A stretch of DNA of 64,000 nt from JAEUNX01 sp034004685 (GTDB taxonomy: Bacteria; Pseudomonadota; Gammaproteobacteria; Burkholderiales; Rhodocyclaceae). The stretch is from assembly GCA_034004685.1 (NCBI GenBank), contig JAVEWG010000003.1, positions 73,511 through 137,510 on the forward strand, read 5' to 3'. The notes under the pieces were generated by a model, which worked only from the letters and a program-made list of their open reading frames with translations, searched no databases and was not told the origin of the DNA. The position numbers and the translations under genes are program-made. Numbering within the stretch: position 1 is the stretch's first letter; each line of letters begins with the position of its first letter. Positions 29,424 through 37,571 of the stretch are shown in pieces.

Positions 29424-29840
29424 CCGGATGGCGTCCCGGTTGGTCCAGGAGGGGGTGAGGCCCAGGGCTTCCCTCCAGGGCATCCAGCGGGCGCCCCGGT
29501 GCTCTGCTGGCGCGAGGCGGGGGGCAAAGGCCCGTTCCACCGGGTAGCTGAAGACCCGCTCGGTGTTGTGGAGGGTGCCGGCCGGATAGCGGTGGCGCCA
29601 GGCTGGGGGAATGAGGTAGCGGTTGGTGAGGCGCCAGTCCACCAGCTGGGCCGGGTCGCTGGCCAGGCCGGTTTCTTCCCGCAACTCCCTGCAGGCGGTC
29701 TCCACCGGGGTTTCGTCGCCCTCCAGGCTGCCGGTGACCGATTGCCAGAAGCCCTGGGGAAAGACCCGCTCCAGCAACAGGATGGCCATTTCCGGGGTGT
29801 GAACCACCACCAGTACCGACTCCGGTCGCTTGTCACCCAT
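29403..29840 (-). CDS. nudB: Dihydroneopterin triphosphate diphosphatase (Nudix)
   Basis: 145-residue Nudix hydrolase. The Nudix box is complete (GSLEGDETPVETACRELREETG). The start MGDKRPESVLVVVHTPE and the C-terminal TPSWTNRDAIR match NudB, the folate-pathway enzyme that removes pyrophosphate from dihydroneopterin triphosphate. pabBC, another folate gene, is two genes away, which fits. The gene begins 2 bases after the barstar stop. Confidence 0.88.
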   Translation of the reverse strand: MGDKRPESVLVVVHTPEMAILLLERVFPQGFWQSVTGSLEGDETPVETACRELREETGLASDPAQLVDWRLTNRYLIPPAWRHRYPAGTLHNTERVFSYPVERAFAPRLAPAEHRGARWMPWREALGLTPSWTNRDAIRLVAGRL

Positions 29841-29842
29841 GG

Positions 29843-30289
29843 TCAGCCCAGGCTGGGGAGCAGGGCGATGCCGTCGGCGGCCAGGTCCACGAAGGTCCAG
29901 AAGGGTACGCCCTCCTCCCGCCAGCGCTCTGAGGTTTCCGCCAGGATTTCCAGGAGGAGGAGGAAATCTCCTTCGGCGGCGGCCCGCAGGGCGTCGGCGT
30001 GGGCCAGGACCAGCACGTAGCCGGCGGCGGGGCGCCAGCTCATGTCGCCGAGGCAGTCGGCCAGGGCGTCCCAGTTGTGGCCGAACCAGGCGGGAAAGGC
30101 CAGGGTCCGGGCCAGGGCCGCCAGGAGGGTGGCCTTGTCCCGCACCGGGGCCAGATCCACTGTCAGCCATGGATAGCCCAGGTTGCGGGCGACGGCGGCC
30201 ACAGCCGCCTCGCCGTTTTGGGGGAGGTGGTAGACGCCGGCCCTGGCCGGCTGGGCCAACAGGGATGCGTAGTTGGGGTGACCGCTCAC
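29843..30289 (-). CDS. Barstar-family ribonuclease inhibitor
   Basis: 148 residues with the barstar fold signature PAWFGHNWDALADCLGD (about 66-82); Asp74 and Asp78 align with the barnase-contact acids of barstar. There is no signal peptide, so it is cytoplasmic. The start codon is GTG at 30289, within the RNase stop (GTGA, 4-bp overlap), so the inhibitor is translated right after the enzyme. It is the immunity partner of the RNase upstream. Confidence 0.9.
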   Translation of the reverse strand: MSGHPNYASLLAQPARAGVYHLPQNGEAAVAAVARNLGYPWLTVDLAPVRDKATLLAALARTLAFPAWFGHNWDALADCLGDMSWRPAAGYVLVLAHADALRAAAEGDFLLLLEILAETSERWREEGVPFWTFVDLAADGIALLPSLG

Positions 30290-30750
30290 TGGATTACCCT
30301 CCCTTCGCCGTGAAGCATCTTCCCCGGGAGAGGATGAGGGCCTCCTGCGGGCGGCTGGGCGGGCGCGCCTGCCGGGCTTGCCTCGATGGGGCGGAAGCTG
30401 CGGTAGTGATCCGGTGTGTAGTAGAACACCGTGGGGGGCTGGCCGCCGGCGATGATGCGGCGGGCGCCCCGGTCCGGGGAGCCGGGGGTGGGCACCGTGT
30501 ATTCCCGGTAGTAGCCCCGGGGGCGTTCGGGCAGGCGGCGTTCCCGGTTGAGGAATTTGCTGCCGTCCTTGCGGTAGGGGAAGGGCCCGCCCTGGCGGAT
30601 CAGAGCCAGGGTGGCGTGGGCTTCCGGGGGTAGCGCGGTGGCGCTGGGGGCTAGGGTCTGGGCCGGGGGTTCCACCTCGTACCCGCAGCCGGACAAGCCC
30701 GGCAAGATCAAGGCAAGGCTCAGCAGGCAGGGGGCGAGCAGGCGGGTCAT
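30286..30750 (-). CDS. Secreted guanine-specific RNase (N1/T1, barnase/RNase Sa type), putative lipoprotein
   Basis: 154 residues. An N-terminal signal ends in a lipobox (LSGC, Cys22) with Gly at +2, which predicts a lipoprotein sorted to the outer membrane. The RNase domain spans about 40-122: GGPFPYRKDGSKFLNRE, YYREYTVPTPG (Glu83, general base), RGARRII (catalytic Arg) and YTPDHYRSF (His115, general acid). All catalytic residues expected for the family are present. A Pro/Ala/Gly-rich tail follows. Barstar overlaps its stop codon. Confidence 0.88.
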   Translation of the reverse strand: MTRLLAPCLLSLALILPGLSGCGYEVEPPAQTLAPSATALPPEAHATLALIRQGGPFPYRKDGSKFLNRERRLPERPRGYYREYTVPTPGSPDRGARRIIAGGQPPTVFYYTPDHYRSFRPIEASPAGAPAQPPAGGPHPLPGKMLHGEGRVIQ

Positions 30751-30778
30751 GGTGGTTCTGGGGCGGTTACAGGCGCAG

Positions 30779-32407
30779 CTAGTCTTTCTGGGGCTTGATG
30801 CCGTACTTGACCAGCAGTCCGTGCATGAATTCGGTCAGGGCGGGCAGGCGCGGATTGGTAGGGTCCTGGCGGCGGACCCGTTCCATGAGCTGGCGGGCCT
30901 GGGCGGCGAAGCGATCGTTCCAGCCGCAGTTTTCGATGTGGCGCAGCAGGGCCAAGGCGGCATTGAACAGCACGTGGGTATTGCCGGGCATCTTGCGCAC
31001 GGCATTCATCATTTCCGCCACGGCGCCGTCGAAATCGCCGCTCTGGGCCTTTTCCGCGCCAGCTGCCACCAGGTCCTTGACCTCGGCGTGGATGCGTTTT
31101 TCCAGGGCAGCGGTGAGGTGGCTCTTGCCGGCCCGTTCCATGAGGTTCCGGTTGGCCTGGGCTTCGTGCTGATCCGGGGCATTGCGCATGAGGTCCAGGA
31201 CTACCTCGGTGCCTGCTTCTTCCATCTGCTGGTCGAAGCAGGCCTTGGCCAGGGTCCGGCGGATGCCGCTGGAGAGGCCCAGCCCTTCGGCGGGGCTGGC
31301 GGCCACCGCATCCTGAAGGGCGGCCTGGGCCTTGTCCGCATTGCCTTGTTTGGTGTGGTAGAGCGCATTGGACAGGGCCGAACACAGCCGGGTTTTGGCT
31401 ACGCCGGTCATGGATCGTTCCAGATCACGGATGGTGGCTTCCGCGTCTCCGGTCTTGTCTGCCGCGAGCTGGGCCTGGACCAGCCGGACATGGTCTTCCG
31501 GATCCCGAAAGTCGGAGTATTTGTTCTTGCGGACCACCTCCCCCAGGGTTCGTTCGGCGGCGTCCACGTCTCCCAGTTCCAGGGCCAGCAAGCCCAGGCG
31601 GCGCAGACGATGGATGCGATGGGGGGAGCGCTGGGAGGCCCGGTTCAGGATGTCCCGGGCGCCTTCCAGCTCGCCCGCCGCTTCCTGGGTCTTGGCCAGC
31701 CAGTCATAGGCGTCGATATAGGTTTCGTTTTCATCCACCAGGTCTTGCAGGATGTCTTCGGCATCGGAGTAGCGCTTCTGCATGTACAGGGTCTTGGCCA
31801 GACCCAACCGGGCCCAGGGCACCACCCGCATTTCCAGGATGCGGGTGTAGATGGCCTGGGATTCATCCACCTGGCCGGCGGCGATGTGAAGCTCTGCCCG
31901 CAGACGCAGGAAGTCGATGGTGTAGAGGGGATGGCTGGCTTCGCCGTCGATGGTGGCCTGGATGGCGCCAGGGTTGTCGCCCAGGGCTATGAATCGGTAG
32001 GTGGGCAGGAAGGCATCGCGCTTTTCCAGGGTGCGCTCGATGCGGGCCAGCAGGGAGTCTGCGGTGAAGGGCTTGAGAACGTAATCGTTGGGCGCCAGCT
32101 CGGCGGCGCTGACTACCCGCTCGTACTGGCGTTCTCCGGTCACCATGATGAAGGCGGTTTCCAGGGGAATGATGGCGTTGTGGCGCAGATCTTCCAGCAG
32201 ATGCTGGCCGTCCTGGCCCTCCCCTAAATGGTATTCGCACAGAATGAGATCGAACTTGGTTTCCCTCAGTTTGCGAACTGCGGCGCCGGCGGCTACCGCG
32301 AGCTGGACTTTGCTGATCCCTCCCATGGCCAGCATATTGCGTAGCTGGGTGCGCATGTTCGGGTTGGCTTCGATGACGAGGGTCGATATGGCGCTGAAGT
32401 CGATCAC
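30779..32407 (-). CDS. Receiver-like domain fused to TPR array
   Basis: 542 residues starting at GTG 32407. Residues 1-125 form a CheY-like receiver: DLILCEYHLGEGQDG, MVTGER, NDYVLKPFTADSLLARIE. The phospho-accepting position is Glu58 instead of Asp, the acidic pair near the start is reduced (VIEANP), while Thr90 and Lys112 are kept. The rest is a long series of tetratricopeptide-like helices. It has no DNA-binding or enzyme domain, so it probably works by protein contacts. RNase and barstar follow after 28 bp on the same strand. Confidence 0.85.
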   Translation of the reverse strand: MIDFSAISTLVIEANPNMRTQLRNMLAMGGISKVQLAVAAGAAVRKLRETKFDLILCEYHLGEGQDGQHLLEDLRHNAIIPLETAFIMVTGERQYERVVSAAELAPNDYVLKPFTADSLLARIERTLEKRDAFLPTYRFIALGDNPGAIQATIDGEASHPLYTIDFLRLRAELHIAAGQVDESQAIYTRILEMRVVPWARLGLAKTLYMQKRYSDAEDILQDLVDENETYIDAYDWLAKTQEAAGELEGARDILNRASQRSPHRIHRLRRLGLLALELGDVDAAERTLGEVVRKNKYSDFRDPEDHVRLVQAQLAADKTGDAEATIRDLERSMTGVAKTRLCSALSNALYHTKQGNADKAQAALQDAVAASPAEGLGLSSGIRRTLAKACFDQQMEEAGTEVVLDLMRNAPDQHEAQANRNLMERAGKSHLTAALEKRIHAEVKDLVAAGAEKAQSGDFDGAVAEMMNAVRKMPGNTHVLFNAALALLRHIENCGWNDRFAAQARQLMERVRRQDPTNPRLPALTEFMHGLLVKYGIKPQKD

Positions 32408-32483
32408 GGTTTCACAAGTCTGGAATATGGAAGCGGGTAGGCAGTGAAACGGTAGTGTCAGGCAAAATCTTGAGTCAGCATAT

Positions 32484-32510
32484 GAAAAAAAAGGACGCCT
32501 GGGCGTCCTT
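32484..32510 (-). terminator. Rho-independent terminator of aspS
   Basis: On the minus strand GGACGCC CA GGCGTCC (7-bp stem, extended by AA/TT) is followed by eight T (plus-strand A at 32485-32492). It lies 28-54 bases after the aspS stop. Confidence 0.92.
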
Positions 32511-32537
32511 TCCCTCCTGCAATGGTGGGTGCGAGGG

Positions 32538-34337
32538 TCAAGCCTTGGCCACTTCCACCTGGGTTTCCACCTTCTGGCGCAGGCGCACGTGGAGTTCCCG
32601 CAGCTGCTTTTCGTCCACCTCGGAGGGGGCGTTGGTGAGCAGGCACTGGGCGCGCTGGGTTTTGGGGAAGGCGATCACGTCCCGGATGGATTCGGCGCCG
32701 GTCATCATGGTGACGATCCGGTCCAGGCCGAAGGCCAGCCCGCCGTGGGGCGGGGCGCCGTACTTGAGGGCGTCGAGCAGGAAGCCGAACTTGGCCTGCT
32801 GTTCTTCGGGGCCGATGTTGAGGGCCTGGAAGACGGTTTCCTGAACCTCGGAGCGGTGGATACGCACCGAGCCGCCGCCGATTTCCCAGCCGTTCAGGGC
32901 CAGGTCGTAGGCCTTGGCCAGGCAGGCCCCCGGGTCGGAGGCCAGCAGGGCCACATGCTCGTCCTTGGGGCTGGTGAAGGGGTGATGGCAGGCGGTCCAG
33001 CGGCGGTCTTCCTCGTCGTACTCGAACATGGGGAAGTCCACCACCCACAGGGGTTCCCAGGCCTTGCCGTTCACATAGCCCTTCTCGTGGCCGAGCTTGA
33101 TGCGGAGCGCCCCAAGGGCGTCGTTGACCACCTTGGTTTTGTCGGCGCCAAAGAAGATCAGGTCGCCGGACTGGGCGCCGGTGCGCTCCAGGATGGTCTT
33201 CAGGGCCCGTTCGTGGAGGTTCTTGACGATGGGGGACTGGAGCCCGTTCTCGTTGGCCTGGGAAACGTCGTTGACCTTGATGTAGGCCAGGCCCCTGGCA
33301 CCGTAGATGCCCACGAACTTGGTGTATTCGTCGATCTCGCCCCGGGTCAGGCTGGCCCCGCCCGGAACCCGGATGGCGGCCACCCGGCCGCCGGAAGTGG
33401 CGGGGCCAGAGAAGACCTTGAAGGCCACGTCCTGCACCGCGTCGGTGATTTCGGTGAGCTCCAGGGTCACCCGCAGGTCCGGCTTGTCCGAGCCGAAGCG
33501 GCGCATGGCTTCGGCGTAGGTCATGCGGGGGAAGGGGGCGGGCAGGTCCACATCGATGGCGTCCTTGAAGACGTAGCGGATCAGGGCTTCGATGAGGGCG
33601 GTGATCTCGTCTTCGGTCATGAAGGAGGTTTCGATATCCACCTGGGTGAATTCAGGCTGGCGGTCGGCCCGCAGATCCTCGTCCCGGAAGCACTTGGTGA
33701 TCTGGTAGTAGCGGTCGTAGCCGGCCACCATCAGGAGCTGCTTGAAGAGCTGGGGCGACTGGGGCAGGGCGAAGAACTGGCCGGGGTGGACCCGGGAGGG
33801 CACCAGATAGTCCCGGGCGCCTTCCGGCGTGCTTTTGGTGAGCATGGGGGTTTCGATGTCCACAAAGCCGTTATCGTCAAGGAAGCGGCGGAACGCCCGG
33901 GCGGTCTTGTAGCGCAGCATCAGGTTCTTCTGCATCTGGGGACGGCGCAGGTCGATCACCCGGTGGGTCAGGCGGGTGGTCTCCGAGAGGTTTTCATCGT
34001 CAAGCTGGAAGGGGGGCGTGGCGGAGGTGTTGAGCACCTCGATGTCGTGGCAGAGGACCTCGATCTCGCCGGAGGTGAGGTTGGCATTCTCAGTGCCTGC
34101 CGGGCGGCGGCGGACCTTGCCGGAGAGTTTGAGGACGAACTCGCTGCGGATGGATTCAGCCACCTGGAACATCTCCGGGCGGTCCGGATCGCACACCACC
34201 TGGACCAGGCCTTCCCGGTCCCGCAGGTCGATGAAGATGACGCCACCGTGGTCGCGGCGGCGATGGACCCAGCCGCAAAGGGTGACGATCTGGTTCAGTT
34301 CGGCGGCGGTGACTTTTCCGCAGTATTGAGTGCGCAT
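32538..34337 (-). CDS. aspS: Aspartyl-tRNA synthetase
   Basis: Class II synthetase, 599 residues. N-terminal OB-fold ([26 protein letters not shown]), catalytic domain with the bacterial insertion, motif 2 around [18 protein letters not shown] and motif 3 near [10 protein letters not shown]. Full length. DUF502 and FmdB genes are directly upstream on the same strand, a conserved betaproteobacterial order. Confidence 0.97.
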   Translation of the reverse strand: MRTQYCGKVTAAELNQIVTLCGWVHRRRDHGGVIFIDLRDREGLVQVVCDPDRPEMFQVAESIRSEFVLKLSGKVRRRPAGTENANLTSGEIEVLCHDIEVLNTSATPPFQLDDENLSETTRLTHRVIDLRRPQMQKNLMLRYKTARAFRRFLDDNGFVDIETPMLTKSTPEGARDYLVPSRVHPGQFFALPQSPQLFKQLLMVAGYDRYYQITKCFRDEDLRADRQPEFTQVDIETSFMTEDEITALIEALIRYVFKDAIDVDLPAPFPRMTYAEAMRRFGSDKPDLRVTLELTEITDAVQDVAFKVFSGPATSGGRVAAIRVPGGASLTRGEIDEYTKFVGIYGARGLAYIKVNDVSQANENGLQSPIVKNLHERALKTILERTGAQSGDLIFFGADKTKVVNDALGALRIKLGHEKGYVNGKAWEPLWVVDFPMFEYDEEDRRWTACHHPFTSPKDEHVALLASDPGACLAKAYDLALNGWEIGGGSVRIHRSEVQETVFQALNIGPEEQQAKFGFLLDALKYGAPPHGGLAFGLDRIVTMMTGAESIRDVIAFPKTQRAQCLLTNAPSEVDEKQLRELHVRLRQKVETQVEVAKA

Positions 34338-34377
34338 GGGTGTGGAATCCGGAATGACGGGATGCCGCGATGGCGGC

Positions 34378-35004
34378 TTATTGGTTCAGGAGGGCGGCCT
34401 TGGGGGCGCCCCGGGGACTGCCGGGGGCGACGACCCCCATGGAGATGATGTATTTCAGGGCTTCGTCCACGCTCATGTCCAGCTCGATCACATCGGCCTT
34501 GGGCATCATCAAGAAGAAGCCGGAGGTGGGATTGGGCGTGGTGGGCACGTAAATGCTCACGTAATCCCCGTGGAGATGGTCCGCCGCCGCGCCGCCGGGC
34601 TTGCCGGTGAGAAAGGCGATGGTCCAGGAGCCCTGCCGGGGGTACTGGACCAGCAGGGCCTGGCGGAAGGCCTGGCCATTGCTGGAGAACAGGGTGTCGG
34701 ATACCTGTTTGACGCTGGAGTAGATCGATTTCACCACCGGGATGCGGGACAGGGCCGCCTCCCATAGCCGTACCAGTTGCTGACCCAGCACGTTGGTGGC
34801 CACCAGCCCGGTCACCAGAACGATGATGAGGGTCACGATGACCCCCAGGCCGGGAATGTTGAAGCCCAGCAGGGCTCGGGGCTGGAGATCCGTGGGCATC
34901 AGCAGGATGATCTGATCCAGGGATCCGACGATCCAAGCCATCACCATGAGGGTGATGGCCAGGGGGATCCAGATCAACAGGCCGGTGATGAAGTATTTCT
35001 TCAT
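34378..35004 (-). CDS. DUF502 inner-membrane protein
   Basis: 208 residues starting [19 protein letters not shown], with two membrane helices (about 5-28 and 52-75) and the DUF502 signature [18 protein letters not shown] followed by the cytosolic part with [16 protein letters not shown]. Function unknown. Start chosen at ATG 35004 for the lysine-rich N-terminus; further upstream the frame is the antisense of fmdB. It sits between fmdB and aspS. Confidence 0.9.
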   Translation of the reverse strand: MKKYFITGLLIWIPLAITLMVMAWIVGSLDQIILLMPTDLQPRALLGFNIPGLGVIVTLIIVLVTGLVATNVLGQQLVRLWEAALSRIPVVKSIYSSVKQVSDTLFSSNGQAFRQALLVQYPRQGSWTIAFLTGKPGGAAADHLHGDYVSIYVPTTPNPTSGFFLMMPKADVIELDMSVDEALKYIISMGVVAPGSPRGAPKAALLNQ

Positions 35005-35023
35005 CGGGTGCGCGCCATGGCCC

Positions 35024-35287
35024 TCAATGGCAGGCGCAGGCGCCACCGCAACCAGCCGGCGGGGCTTCGCTGGAGGGCGCTGCGGATTCGGGGGCGGCGG
35101 CGGGGCCTCCCTTGAAATCGGTGGCGTACCAGCCGCTACCCTTGAGCTGGAAGCCGGCGGCCGAGAGCTGCTTGGTGTAGCTTTCCTGGCCGCAGGCGGG
35201 GCAGGTGGTGAGGGGGGCGTCACTCATCTTTTGTAGATGATCCTTCTGGTGTCCGCAGGCGCCGCAGCGGTACTCGTAGATGGGCAT
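35024..35287 (-). CDS. FmdB-family zinc-ribbon protein
   Basis: 87 residues. N-terminal zinc ribbon MPIYEYRCGACGH and CPACG; the family is a putative regulatory protein of unknown target. The C-terminal tail is Ala/Pro-rich and ends in a Cys/His cluster (GCGGACACH) that could bind a further metal. ATG 35287 is chosen because MPIYEYRC is the family start. Followed by DUF502 and aspS. Confidence 0.9.
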   Translation of the reverse strand: MPIYEYRCGACGHQKDHLQKMSDAPLTTCPACGQESYTKQLSAAGFQLKGSGWYATDFKGGPAAAPESAAPSSEAPPAGCGGACACH

Positions 35288-35381
35288 GATGACCTCCGAA
35301 AATAAGCGTTGCAGTTTAACGCATTGCAGCATAAGGGAAAAGTCGCGGCCCCAGGCTAGGGCTAGTCCTCATGTGGGGTCG

Positions 35382-35408
35382 AAAAGCCCGCCTTCAATGG
35401 CGGCGGGC
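35382..35408 (-). terminator. Terminator of the pilB-pilC-pilD unit
   Basis: On the minus strand GCCCGCC - 9-base loop - GGCGGGC followed by TTTT (stem 35386-35392 with 35402-35408). It starts 3 bases after the pilD stop. Confidence 0.75.
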
Positions 35409-35410
35409 CC

Positions 35411-36262
35411 TCACAGCAGGGATAGATAGGCCTGGTTCAGCCGGGGCCCGATGAACAGGGCAAGGATTCCCGCCGCTGCCAGATAGGGCCCGAACGGAAT
35501 GGGGACATTGCGCCCGTGGCGGGCGAGGATGATCAGACCCACTCCCACCAAGGCGCCTACCGCGGAGGATAGCAGGATGGTCATGGGCAGCATCTGCCAG
35601 CCCAGCCAGGCGCCAATGGCGGCCAGGAGCTTGAAGTCGCCATAGCCCATGCCTTCCTTGCCGGTGACGAGCTTGAACAGCCAATACACCGACCACAGGG
35701 CGAGGTAGCCAGCGGCCGCGCCTACCACCCCTTCAGGCAGGGGAGCATAGGTGCCGTTCAGGTTGAGAAGCAGACCCAGCCACAGGAGCGGCAGTGTCAG
35801 GCTGTCGGGCAGTAGTTGGGTATCCAGGTCGATGAAGGCGAGGGCGATCATGGCCCAGACGAACAGGATCGCTCCGGCTCCGGCCAGGCTCGGGCCGAAA
35901 TGCCAGCCGGCCAGGCCGGACAGGAGGGCGGTCAGGGCTTCCACCACCGGATAACGGGGGCTGATGGGGCCTTGGCAATGCCGGCAACGTCCCCTGAGCA
36001 GCAGGAAGCTCACCAGGGGAATGTTGTCCGTCGCGCCTATCAAGGCGCCGCAGTGGGGACAGCCGGACCGGGGCGTGGCCAGGTTGTATCGGGGTTGGGC
36101 GGGAGGGGGCTCCCCCTTGAGCTCGGCGGCCTGGGCGTGCCATTCCTGCTCCATCATCCGGGGTAGGCGATGGATGACCACGTTGAGGAAACTGCCGACA
36201 AACAGCCCCAGGACACCGCAGAGGACAGCAAAAAGGGTCGGATTGGCGGTGAATTCGGTCAT
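35411..36262 (-). CDS. pilD: Prepilin peptidase / N-methyltransferase
   Basis: Inner-membrane aspartic protease that cleaves and methylates type IV prepilins. 283 residues with the two CxxC pairs of the cytoplasmic zinc domain (CPHC and CRHC), the catalytic Asp motifs (AFIDLDTQLLPDS and GYGDFKLLAAIGAWLG) and about seven to eight membrane segments. Third gene of pilB-pilC-pilD. Confidence 0.96.
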   Translation of the reverse strand: MTEFTANPTLFAVLCGVLGLFVGSFLNVVIHRLPRMMEQEWHAQAAELKGEPPPAQPRYNLATPRSGCPHCGALIGATDNIPLVSFLLLRGRCRHCQGPISPRYPVVEALTALLSGLAGWHFGPSLAGAGAILFVWAMIALAFIDLDTQLLPDSLTLPLLWLGLLLNLNGTYAPLPEGVVGAAAGYLALWSVYWLFKLVTGKEGMGYGDFKLLAAIGAWLGWQMLPMTILLSSAVGALVGVGLIILARHGRNVPIPFGPYLAAAGILALFIGPRLNQAYLSLL

Positions 36263-36285
36263 GGATATGGGAGAAGAATGAAACG

Positions 36286-36311
36286 GGCGGCCTGCCGGTG
36301 GGAAGGCCGCC
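36286..36311 (-). other. Hairpin between pilC and pilD
   Basis: AGGCGGCC-type arms (GGCGGCCT 36286-36293 and AGGCCGCC 36304-36311) with a 10-base loop, 12 bases after the pilC stop. Only a short T-run (CGTTTC) follows on the minus strand; partial termination or mRNA processing are possible. Confidence 0.35.
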
Positions 36312-36322
36312 TTCGGAATGTT

Positions 36323-37555
36323 TTAGATGACCGCGCCGAGTTTGAAGATAGGCAGGTACATGGCCACCACCAGGCCACCGATGACCGTGCCCAGGAAAAC
36401 CATGATCATGGGTTCAAGGAGCTGGGACAGGCTGGCCACGGCGTCATCCACCTCCCGCTCGAAGAACTCCGCCACCTTGGAAAGCATGGAATCCAGCTGC
36501 CCGGACTCTTCGCCGATGGACACCATCTGCACCACCATGGAGGGGAAAACCTGGGTGTTCTGCATGGCCACCGTCAGGCTGGTGCCAGTGCTGACTTCGG
36601 TCTGGATTTGTTTGGTGGCGCTGAGGTAGACGTAGTTTCCGGAGGCGCCCCCCACCGAATCCAGGGCTTCCACCAGGGGTACCCCGGCAGCGAACATGGT
36701 GGCCAGGGTCTGGGTCCAGCGGGCGATGGTGGCCTTGCGGATGATCTGGCCGATGACCGGGATCTGCAGCACCGTGCGATCCAGGGCGATCTGCATGGCC
36801 GGGGAGCGTTTGTACGCAAAGCCGATGCCGATGACGGTGCCGGCCACCGCTGCCAGCATCCACCACCAGTTCTCCACGAAGAAATCCGACATGGCCATCA
36901 CGACCAGGGTGGGGGTCGGCAGTTCGCCGCCGAAGGCGGTAAACACCTTTTTGAATTCCGGGATCACGAACAGCATCATCACCGACACCACCAGCACCGC
37001 CACCACCATCACGGCGGCTGGGTAGAAGAGGGCCGACTTGATCTTGGCCTTGATGGCCAGGATCTTCTCCTTGTAGGAGGCCAGGCGATCCAGGAGGTTA
37101 TCCAGGATCCCCGCCTGTTCGCCCGCCTCCACCAAGTTGCAGTAGAGGGCGTCGAAGTGGGCGGGGAACTTGCGGAAGGCCTGGGACAGGCTGCTACCGG
37201 TCTCCACGTCGATGCGGACATCGTTGAGCATGCGAGCCAGGGTGGGATTGGCGTTGCCTTTGATGGCGATGTCGAACGCCTGGAGCAGGGGCACGCCGGA
37301 ACGCATCATGGTGGCCAGCTGGCGGGTAAACAGCGCCACGTCCTTCTCGCTGATCTTGCGCCCTTTGGAGAGTCGTTGTTTCTTGATCTTGGTGGCCAGA
37401 ATCCCCTGCCGCCGCAGGCTGGCCTGGACGACGGTCTCGCCAGTGGCACGCATTTCGCCACGCATGATCTTGCCGGTCTTGTCCTTGCCTTCCCAGGTGT
37501 ACATCACCTCCCGGGGGCCCACGGGTTTGCGAATTGCTCGGGTTGCGGTGGCCAT
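36323..37555 (-). CDS. pilC: Type IV pilus inner-membrane platform protein PilC
   Basis: 410 residues of the GspF/PilC family: an N-terminal cytoplasmic helical domain (FTRQLATMMRSGVPLLQAF), membrane helix, a second repeat (WTQTLATMFAAGVPLVEAL) and the C-terminal helix (LEPMIMVFLGTVIGGLVVAMYLPIF). It anchors the assembly ATPase at the membrane. 16-base gap to pilB. Confidence 0.96.
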   Translation of the reverse strand: MATATRAIRKPVGPREVMYTWEGKDKTGKIMRGEMRATGETVVQASLRRQGILATKIKKQRLSKGRKISEKDVALFTRQLATMMRSGVPLLQAFDIAIKGNANPTLARMLNDVRIDVETGSSLSQAFRKFPAHFDALYCNLVEAGEQAGILDNLLDRLASYKEKILAIKAKIKSALFYPAAVMVVAVLVVSVMMLFVIPEFKKVFTAFGGELPTPTLVVMAMSDFFVENWWWMLAAVAGTVIGIGFAYKRSPAMQIALDRTVLQIPVIGQIIRKATIARWTQTLATMFAAGVPLVEALDSVGGASGNYVYLSATKQIQTEVSTGTSLTVAMQNTQVFPSMVVQMVSIGEESGQLDSMLSKVAEFFEREVDDAVASLSQLLEPMIMVFLGTVIGGLVVAMYLPIFKLGAVI

Positions 37556-37571
37556 GGGTTTCGCGTTGCTC

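Noticed and set aside
32529..34448. A long open frame antisense to aspS (about 640 codons)
   Set aside because: It mirrors the codon bias of aspS in a GC-rich genome; its translation is low in complexity (Gly/Val/His/Asp-rich), with no motif and no ribosome site.
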